This document shows, one piece after another, positions 9,901-17,800 of a stretch of 64,000 nucleotides of DNA. The notes below the pieces were generated by a model. The model saw only the letters and a program-made list of their open reading frames with translations, had not been told where the DNA came from and searched no databases. Each line of letters starts with the position of its first letter. Within the stretch, counting starts at the first letter, position 1. This stretch comes from Kingdonia uniflora (lineage: Eukaryota > Streptophyta > Magnoliopsida > Ranunculales > Circaeasteraceae), in the NCBI GenBank assembly GCA_014058105.1, contig JACGCM010000004.1, positions 1,364,001-1,428,000 on the forward strand. The letters are read 5' to 3'. The translations under genes were made by a program, and so were the position numbers.

Positions 9901-12900
9901 AAGTTTGCGATCACTGAAAGATTTATTGACGAGGTGACGTGTGAGGTAGTTTCTTTGGATGTGTGTCAGGTCATCTTAGTAGCCCTTATCTTTGGGACCG
10001 GGATGCGATTCATTACCGTAGAGCTCGCAAATATCGTCTTGTGAAGGAGGGAAAGGAGTTCCATATCAATGCTTGTAAGGAACATGTCATTACGTCTAAT
10101 TTAGTAACGGCGACTCAGGTGAAGTGGTTGGTTAATGCGAGCGGTAAGTTTGTGTTATTGGTGCGACCGGTTCAGGAGGGTACGTCGGCTAGAGTGTTGT
10201 CTCCAATGACAATATTTTTTAAGCAACAAACCGACTTGGGGATGTTGCAAGAGGAGGTTGTGGTACATACTGATCACGAACCGTTCCAGTTTTTAACTAC
10301 ACAGTCCAAGTTACAACAAGCTCGCCAGATGAAGGGGCTGTCGCATATCCAGCAAATTTTTCTTGATTATACAGTATAAGAAGGGAGTAGACAACAAATT
10401 GGCTGATAGGTTATCTCGACCCCCATTACCAACTACTTCCGCCATGTTGGTTTCTATGTAGATACAACCTTTTGTTAATTCAGGATATGTTGCAGGATAT
10501 GATGATCCTAAGGGGCATGTGTTTTGCCGAAAGTTGTTGTCAGGCAAGACATGTGGTGGTATTGAGTCGTTTCGAGTTGGGACGAAGGGTCAGCTACCTT
10601 GTACGTCGAAGTGGTCCAGCAGGGTAATGGGCAGCGCTGCATTCCCACCTCTCCAGTTCTCGCTTGAGCAGGAGCTCAAGGCTCCTAAAGGGGGGAGCCA
10701 TGATCCAGGAGGATCTGAGAATATTGAAAGTTTAAGTAAAAGTCGTTCGAACGAGCTTGAGAGTTGTTCGAACGACCCAATCATTGGTCCAGAGCCATAT
10801 TTCGTTCGAACGAGTTGAGATTTCGTTCGAACGACTAGGCAAGTTTCTAGGGTTTTAGACCAATTAGTCGTAAAGTCGTTCGAACAACTTTGGCGGTGTT
10901 TTTGATTCTCAATGTTTTGCCTCGAGATGCGTTCTATTTTGTAATTTCGAGTTCCCTCTATATAAAGGGGACTTGGGTTATCTTTTTTTCTTATGTTAGA
11001 TCTGAAAAGAGTTTTGAGAGAAGCCTAGGATTTGAGAGATTCTCATTGTAATTGCTTGTTTTAGTAATTGAATTCTCTATTTTTCCAAATCCAATTGGTG
11101 TTCTTCGTTCTTTCTACTAATTAAAGCTTCTCAATCGTATTGTGGATTATTTATAGAGTAAATTTTGGAGATGATATTCATGATATTGAACTGAAAATCT
11201 CATATAGTAACCTTAGTTTTCCTGCATGTGCTATGCACTAGCCCAATATTATCTGGTATACTACATTCTGAAAGTTTGTTATTGTTTTCTTACCATTTAC
11301 AATTGGTTTTGCTCGATTTAATAAAGGGTATTCAGTATTATTTCGCTTAGTCCTTTTTGCATGGAGGAAGTACCGAACTCCACATCGATGGTCCAACTTG
11401 AATAAAATATTTATGGACTTTTTGTTTGATAATATAATTCAGTATATTGAGATTATTGGAAAATGGAAATAATCTAAATTTCAACATTTGCAGATTTTTC
11501 CTTGGTTCAAATAAAGTCATGCAGATTTCTCTAGGCAAATCTGTTTCTGATGAAATTAGGCCAGGCATACACAAAGTCTCTAAGGTACACGTCCTCATTC
11601 TTTCTCGTTTATCTTTTCGAGAACTACATCAACTCATTTTCCCGATCTAAACAATTCTTTTTTAATTCTGAATCAGCTTCTGCATGGAGATGCTGGACTT
11701 CTTCTTACCAATTTACCCAAAGAAGAGGTCCAAAGGTATCTCTTTTATGCCTTACAAGAAAGTGCTCAAATGTAAAATTATTATCACTTTTTCCCCAAAA
11801 TAAAATAATGAAAGATGCTTCTTCAAATTTTGTTCTTTTAGCTTTGTATTAGATGAGCTTCGATATAAAGTACTATCTTCTGAAAAATAAATTCTGTATT
11901 TTAAATCTGTATCATTTGTGCAATAGGACTAAATATCGCTTTCCAGGTTGTTTGAAGAATACAAAGAGCATGAATTTGTAAGGACAGGAAGCACCTGCAT
12001 AGAAAAGGTTTGGTGAACGTGCACTTTTAATTTGTGTCTAAATTTCTTATATACTTGTGTAACTGAGCCGAAAATCCATGATTGTCTTAGGTGGAGCTTA
12101 AAGAAGGTCCTCTCGATCAGTTCTCTCATGAAATGGAGCCGTTTTTGCGAAAGCAAGGGATGCCCGTTCGGTTGAACAAAGGTGGATTATACCTGCCTTT
12201 GATGACTTCTTTTTCACCTAAAAACTGACAAATTATTTATTGAGTATGTTTATCATGGTTAACAGGCGTGATAGAGTTAGTCTCGGATTTTGTTGTTTGC
12301 GAAGAAGGGAAGCCTCTATCTCCTGAGGCGTCTCACATACTGGTTTGTCCTTGCACCTTGAGCGAGATTGAATGTTTATATTACGCTTTCCTTTCATAAG
12401 CGTTATTAAGATCCATAGCAGCCAGGAGCTTTCACCTTCATTCAGCTTCTTAAACTCATTATGAGTATTCATAACTTGCCTTGGCACTTGCAAAATGCAT
12501 GAATTTTTTCACCCACAACAACGAAATCCTCCAGTATCAGATGGGTTTTCTCATGGTTCATTGCACCCTCCACCACACGCGGTTTTGGATACGATGTCTT
12601 TCCACGTGGTACCCATTTCTCCAAAGCTTGCTTTGCCAGTTCTTAGAAGTCCTAGCTTTCACATTCTTCGCCTAAAAGCTTGTCCGATTTTACCATCTCC
12701 TGCTCAATCACCCCTCTCCCCAACTTCACTTTAGAGCAAAAACACTGTGATCGAGTAGAAATTGCAATACAAAGGAACTCTCTCATATTACACCTCTTGT
12801 CAAAAGCCTGATGACCTTGAAGGAGTAGTTCAAATTTTATTGGGAACTCCTTCGAAATGTCGATCACAATGCAAACCTTTGGTGCACAAGGCCTTGTCAA

Positions 12901-13743
12901 CACGAGGGTTGGTTGATCAATCCGTAAGCATCTCTCCGTTGCATTAGCATGGGATTCAGCAAACTTGGATTGAAGAAATTAAGCACAACTGTTGGTAATG
13001 GACCCAAACAAGAGCAAAACAGGAATCCTTCTTCGGATTAAAAAACATCGACCAGCCAGAGAGGCTAAAAGAGTAACTCTTCACATTGGAAAAATCTCTA
13101 GTCATAGCACAGGAGCCACAAGCAAGTATCAACATAATATTCCTACCATCGATTATTCCAACAATTGCCTCTAATGGATCCCCTTGCTTACACGGATCTG
13201 ATCTCAAATCTTATCTAGAGTGGGTAACGTGGTTTGAATGGATCTTAGCAAGATCCTGTCGTAGCATCTTTTGTCAAATACCGGGTGGCATCAAAGACAT
13301 TTATCACAGGCTTACCCCTAACCAAAGAGGCAAAGGAAGGCTTTGCTACTAATGTGATTAGGGGATTCACAAGCAGAGCTCGAAGGAGCAGATATAGAAG
13401 GAACATCGCTTTATAAAAAGAGCAAATTAATGCACAATCAGAGCCATATAAATGAGGAAATTAACGCGTAATCAGATATAGAAGGAACAGTTTTCAAGTC
13501 TAACCCATTGTGACTTTGTTAACTTTTCATTTCATGCACAGATTCACATACATCCCATAAATATATATCAATTATATACACGCTACTGCATATTCATCTT
13601 ATACTTATTGTTGATTTGCATCTTTTCAGAGGTTGCTTGGAGTGAAGATGGCTACCTTCCGTCTTCACCTTATCGCCCGATGGAGTCCTGAGGAGTTTGA
13701 AGTTTATAAAGGTCTAGAACTATTGGATATTGAAAGCTCGTAG
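981..13743 (+). CDS. MRT4: Ribosome assembly factor MRT4 (uL10-like), eight exons
   Basis: MRT4 is a nucleolar relative of ribosomal stalk protein uL10/P0 that occupies the rRNA site of P0 during 60S assembly. I read exons 981-1008, 1155-1320, 11494-11584, 11677-11735, 11947-12007, 12091-12181, 12266-12342 and 13630-13743. All introns are GT-AG, and the joined 687 bases give 228 residues plus TAG with no internal stop. The product starts MPKSKQNRSVTLSKTKKKGR, has SFENMRNLKFKEFRE and FFLGSNKVMQISLGKS in its uL10 fold, and keeps the lineage signature GPLDQFSHEMEPFLRKQGMP. The length matches the family (about 220-240). The oddity is intron 2, 10.2 kb long, filled by an antisense LINE and a gypsy element; intron 7 is 1.3 kb. 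A telo-box in intron 1 fits a ribosome-biogenesis gene. Confidence 0.93.
1024..1033 (+). promoter_or_regulatory. Telo-box in MRT4 intron 1
   Basis: AAACCCTAAA lies 16 bases inside intron 1 and is followed by two degenerate repeats (accccaaacccc). Telo-boxes (AAACCCTA) are common near the 5' ends of plant ribosomal-protein and ribosome-biogenesis genes, which suits MRT4. The sequence is seen directly; the role is inferred. Confidence 0.55.
2483..3735. repeat. Large inverted repeat, arms about 620 bp
   Basis: The left arm (about 2483-3105) is the reverse complement, with scattered mismatches, of the right arm (about 3112-3735). Examples are the left segment around 2755 (ctgctggctccctcaccca) against the right segment around 3445 (gggagagggagccgatcag), and ccacgtcagctgg against the right-end partner near 3640. 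The loop is only a few tens of bases. On the minus strand both arms carry the same peptide stretch (KSFGIYIPFNRVKNVFDP, then LDPKRIEDSYKKQSRFLDQ), which I do not recognise. A fold-back DNA transposon or a fold-back transduplicate of a gene fragment would look like this. Confidence 0.75.
3738..4185. mobile_element. MITE-like element rich in GTGTCCGACAC motifs
   Basis: The left end CTATGTAACATGGACAC and the reverse complement of the right end (CTAGGTAACAACGACAC) form imperfect terminal inverted repeats. Just inside each end are reiterated GTGTCGGACAC / GTGTCCGACAC motifs (about 3775-3835 and 4088-4170), while the middle is AT-rich. There is no coding capacity. I could not settle the target duplication, so the superfamily is open. 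Confidence 0.55.
4546..4787. repeat. 121-bp tandem duplication in LINE ORF2
   Basis: The stretch starting acaaaattccttattatctt at 4546 is repeated from 4667 with few differences, giving two copies of period 121. Both encode the same post-RT segment of the LINE on the minus strand (VPVYNMGVYKWSMGVIKKGE). The duplication arose within the element or after insertion. Confidence 0.85.
6812..7623 (-). pseudogene. LINE ORF1 (DUF4283-like) remnant
   Basis: On the minus strand between about 7160 and 6909 the reading contains DWVRFLGISMNFWEAEFL and then IGNYASILIDIDKICA. These match the pattern of plant LINE ORF1 proteins with a DUF4283 region, which continue with a valine/isoleucine-rich D-I-D-L-like stretch. 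ORF1 proteins bind the element RNA. The rest of the region up to 7623 is open in short pieces only. It is clearly not functional. Confidence 0.6.
7714..8201 (+). repeat. Left LTR of the intronic gypsy element
   Basis: The upstream half carries at least six TTCGAACGA-type motifs, with the palindrome GTCGTTCGAACGAC at 7768-7781 and 7903-7916. A TATA-like tatataaagg lies near 8013. Compared with the right LTR it lacks 8 bases just inside the start (GGAGGATC). Confidence 0.9.
8420..9330 (+). pseudogene. Gypsy gag remnant with CCHC zinc knuckle
   Basis: The reading MEVDGGDDFAEIDSD is followed by a retrotransposon gag core (DAKKLDDWLDRLETYVFVYE, ALTWLKSYRKRHDVGDLGWK). After a frameshift near 8900 come the rest of the capsid (YTTAFHNQVLILDIDVDEYE) and a zinc knuckle CNHCKASGHISDYC (C-X2-C-X4-H-X4-C, about 9211-9252). 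Gag packages the element RNA. Frameshifts and a stop near 9091 make it non-functional. Confidence 0.85.
9309..9893 (+). repeat. 292-bp tandem duplication over the gypsy protease
   Basis: The segment starting cactagccgcagaggttgtt at 9309 is repeated from 9601. Each copy encodes the aspartic-protease start, with the D-P-G-S active-site-like stretch AIMDPGSQKNLISK. Together with the loss of RT this shows the interior was rearranged. Confidence 0.88.
9893..10430 (+). pseudogene. Gypsy protease end fused to an RNase H remnant
   Basis: The reading LSSPYLWDRDAIHYRRARKY with HINACKE is the usual C-terminal protease region of these elements. It is followed directly by VVVHTDHEPFQFLTTQSKLQ and KKGVDNKLADRLSRPP, the RNase H end of a gypsy polymerase. 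The RT palm between them is missing, as is integrase downstream, so a deletion joined the two. The product cannot support transposition. Confidence 0.75.
10701..11149 (+). repeat. Right LTR of the intronic gypsy element
   Basis: It matches the left LTR through tgagaatatt, the TTCGAACGA array, tatataaaggggac and the terminal ctcaatcgtattgtggatta. It is about 40 bases shorter because parts of the motif array are missing. It keeps the full start TGATCCAGGAGGATCTGA. Confidence 0.9.
12343..13629 (+). other. MRT4 intron 7, no intact gene
   Basis: This 1.3-kb intron has long but broken openings on both strands (for example minus strand about 12650-13210). The composition suggests an old transposon relic, perhaps of LINE type. 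I find no terminal repeats and no motif that fixes its identity. Confidence 0.4.
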
Positions 13744-14440
13744 ATTCAGAGGCATGGTGTAGGTGCAGCGGTGTAGTTAACTTCAAATGAAGTTTTATTT
13801 TGGATGAGATACTGTTTTTCGGAGATATCTGATCATCTTAGCAAGGATGGCAACAGCGTGGTTAGGCCCTTGTCTGGGCACTTTCTGTAATCTACGGTGA
13901 AACTTTTTATAAATTATATGTATTGATTTGTTCGGCGCATGGTGCTTGATGCATTGATTCGCCATGGATAAATTTTGCCACAACTTGAATCCCAATCACA
14001 AGGTCTTGGGCACATTCCATCGTCAACTATGTACAGCTCTCCTTGTTGAGTAGTTGTCTTGATTTGTTTTAAAGTTTAACTCATAATATTGGATCTAAGT
14101 TCTGAGGTAAACTATATAACTAGGCTGTGCTCTTGCCAGTCAGTAGTCCTATTCTCCTTTTCGCTTTTATCTATGAAATCTAACCTGGTATAGTTTTTTT
14201 CTTTTTGTTTTTAGCAGAAATATCTTCACATCCCTGTGTATTTATCACTTTCAAATGTTGTTTGCAAAGATTATAGTGAAGGCCTGTAGGAATATATACT
14301 TCTGTAAGTATTTGTGGAAAGATCACCAGAGAGAATGGTGTAATAGAATATTGCATATGTAAAATTATAAATCAACATAAGGAAATAACCATAGTATGAA
14401 TCTTTCTGCCAAAATTCAACATTCTTGCATAAATCAGGAT
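13700..14440 (+). repeat. MRT4 3' tail, copy A of a segmental duplication
   Basis: From the end of the last MRT4 exon through its 3' flank, this block matches about 22262-22930. Shared pieces include gaactattg.atattgaa, gatactgtttttc, taggcccttgtct and tgtattgatttgtt. It is the ancestral copy because it is attached to the intact gene, and it lacks the SINE found in copy B. Confidence 0.85.
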
Positions 14441-14839
14441 GGACTATTGCTCTTCGGTGGAATGGTAACTGACATAGCAAGACTGATAAGAATTGCCACA
14501 AAAAAAACAGCAATAGTAAGAAGAAAGAGAACTTAGAACAGGCCTCTCTCTAAAAAAAAAGGAGTACTAATCTCAAGGTATTCTGAAGAATCTTTTGACC
14601 ACACTATTGTAACTGTAAACAAAGGTGGCTTACTTTCCCTGATATTTGAAATTTGAAAACTTCGTCTTTTATTCCTAATTTTACTTGAACGCCTCATATT
14701 CTTCTGTAATCTCAATGAAGTCCCAAGAAACGTTTTCCTTTCCAAAGTAATAATGGCACGACTGTTTTTAAAATAAAAGTAAGAAAACCTGAATCTTCTC
14801 ATTCTTTCCCACCCTCTCTCTACAAAAAAAAATTGAGAG

Positions 14840-17800
14840 ATGGATACAAACCCAAAAGGTAGAAGCAGCAAACCATCCTTCTTCAAGGTCTTACAGGGCA
14901 ACTTTTCTCAGGAACTGGTGAGCTTCACAAAATCCTATTCTCACCATCATTTAAGTTTTTCTTCTTGTAAAACTGCATTTTTATCTTAGGAACTCTTTGG
15001 GATTCCCTAGTATAAGTGCAGAACATAACTAATGTACTTGTATAATTTACTTTCTCCTGTTGGTAAACCACTTGCTGTTGTTTTCTTGGCAAATATGATA
15101 TTTTTTTATTGATAGTCAAGAAAAGATTACAATGGGAGGTCTAGAGGCTGGCCCCTGAGACATATCATACATCCATTATTTTGTGAAATGGGCAGTCCCC
15201 ATTTTATCTAAAAAGAAAACTCCCCTCAGTTGCCTAGGCAAATCAACAATATTCTGAAAGAATTGGTTCAACTGTGCACTGCCTAGCTTGGCCAATGCAT
15301 CAGCTGTGTGGTTAACATCTCTGCAAATATGAATTAAGCACAAGTGTATGACATGGTTGCATAGTTGATCTTGAATTTTATGATCCTACTTCGATAGGTG
15401 TAGCCATTGTTATTAAATCGGGCGATTTTACGATTTGAATCAAAATGGAAGAAAACTAGTTTAATCAACTAATAAATTGTGATTCACCATAAATCGAGTG
15501 TATCGGCAATTTAAATCACAAATTATGTAAATCAGTGAATCGTACGAGTTGGGAAGTTCTGAGCTTTAAAGCTTTTGATGGAAAAAAAAAAATCCTATTA
15601 CAAAAATTTATTTTCTACTTTTGGTTGATTATTATTTAATCGACTTTTTGTTAGGAATCCTTACTCCTAATTAGTGTTAATCATAAATTTAAACCTTGCC
15701 CCCACTTAGTAATTCTATTCTCCAAACTAGTCCACACAAGATATGCACTTAATGATATAAAAACAGTAACCAATTAGCTTTTATGAATATTTATTTTCAT
15801 GGTATTTAAATATTTGAAGGAATATAAGCACATCAATTGCATATGGTATACATATGTATAAATCCTGAATCATATGATTCAAGATTCAAACGATTCACCG
15901 ATTCTTATAAAAATGATTCACCTTATGATTCATGATTTGACAACAATGGGTGTAGCTCATTTGTTGTAAAACCAATTAGCTATTACCTGAGAATCAATTT
16001 CCACAACTAAAGGCTGTATATTAACCTTACTCCAGATACTAAACGTAGAAAATACTCTTTGATGATATCCCAAACTTTGATTAAAAAGTAGGATGTGAAA
16101 CCATCATATCTTACGTATACTAAACTAACTCTCTTTGAGTTCATTAACTGTAAAAAGCATATTGTTCTCCTCAGTGGTGATTGACGTGGGGATACAACTG
16201 AGTAACTCATCATCTATGGTAACATTTGTAGAACTGAGAACCTCAGCATAATATGTAATTGCATGGTCATAAATGACACTCATGTCACTTTGGTGGTACC
16301 ATCAGGCAATGTGAAATTGGATAGGGATGAGTTTCGATTTACCTTGGTAACCTTATGAAAAAAAAAAAACAGTGTTAGCATCTCCATCTGCAAGTCATTT
16401 GATCCTGGACTGCTCTTCAAAATCTCTCTTCACTATAAAACATGGTTGCATGTTCTTCTACTGCATTCAGCTCAACCTCCTTGTAACTGATATCAAGCTC
16501 TGCGATTCTGTCTTGTGTCCTGTCTATGTTTTACTGAACATTACCAATAACATCTCTATTTTCTGCCCTTAGTGTCTTTCGACCTTCTTATACACTTGAA
16601 TGCAAACAATGAAAGAAAGACAATTGCCATATACCACATTAGACTAATTGAGTTGGAACCACATTCAGAAAATTTTCATCTTTGCTCATCTGTAGAAACT
16701 TAAAAGCCTTTGGCCCTTGATATCCCTCGTTAGAGAAACTAAAAAAGAAGGGGAGAGTGACGCGAGCACAACCTTTCAAGGTGAATAACCTGTGAGTGGT
16801 AAAGCTAACAATAGAATCAGAGTTGTGAAAGGCTCTATCCTGCCTTGCGCACATTCTGGAATTACCATTGTGATTGTTGCACCTAATGTAAAGGGTTTCC
16901 ATCATACTAGACACTTGAATCATTTCTTCAAATTCTCTCATGGAGGTATTACTTGTTTAGTTGCGCCATGGAAGCCGAACTCCGATTCGATCCGATTAGA
17001 GCACAAACAAACTAAAGGAATAAACACAATCACAGGAGAACACACATTTAAGGTAGTTCGGCAAGTTGCCTACGTCCGCACACAAGAGAGAGAAAGAGTT
17101 TTATTCAAGGATCCGAGGTTACAATCACAAACCAATTTTAGATTTTTTCTCAAGAAATTCCTCACACAAAGATCTCACCAAGGGTGGTTATGAAACAACC
17201 CTAAGTCTCCCTTATATAGTGGGTAGACTTATTACATCAATACAAATCTCGAGGCAAATCCAATGACATCAACTCAATACTCATAACTGAGTTTACCGAT
17301 GTCTGTTCGATCAGACTCCCAAGTCTATTCGAACAGAAAGCATTCGGTCTAATCTATTCGAATAGACTCATTGTCTATTCGAACAGAAACCACTCGGCCT
17401 AATCTATTTGAATGAACAATGAGTCTATTTGAACATAAACCACTCGCCTAATCTGTTCGAATAGACAATGAAAACAAAGCCAACTCAAAGCCGAGCAACT
17501 CCTCTACATTACTAACAACCCGTCTTCCTAGTATTTCATCTTGTCTTCTTATGGTATTAAAATCTCCTACAATTATCGATGCCCAAATAGTAATCAAGTC
17601 CTCCCAAAGAGTATACCCAGAGTTTCACACTTTGTATGGACCAAACCAGCTAGTGTACACTATGTGTAAAAACATTTCTTCAAAGTTATTCTTCAAAAAA
17701 AGTTTAAATTTTTCCACCATGATCATTATTACAAACTGAATGCTGACAAATTAATCTTCTAGGTACTTAATCCAAATGCAACACATCTAAAAATTGTTCA

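Larger units (their letters stand above)
7714..11149 (+). mobile_element. Non-autonomous Ty3/gypsy element in MRT4 intron 2
   Basis: LTRs lie at 7714-8201 and 10701-11149, flanked by the 5-bp duplication TTTAT (7709-7713 and 11150-11154). LTR ends are TGATCCA and TGGATTA. A primer-binding site matching the 3' end of initiator tRNA-Met (TGGTATCAG) starts at 8204, and the purine tract AAAGGGGGGAG lies just before the right LTR. The interior keeps gag, protease and an RNase H piece but has lost the RT core and integrase. It is inserted in sense with MRT4. Confidence 0.92.

Noticed and set aside
14533..14901. Minus-strand 122-codon frame near the B3 start
   Set aside because: It overlaps B3 exon 1 and its leader on the other strand and shows no recognisable motif.
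16792..17193. Plus-strand 133-codon frame across the solo LTR border
   Set aside because: It joins LINE antisense sequence and LTR sequence, so it is a chance fusion.
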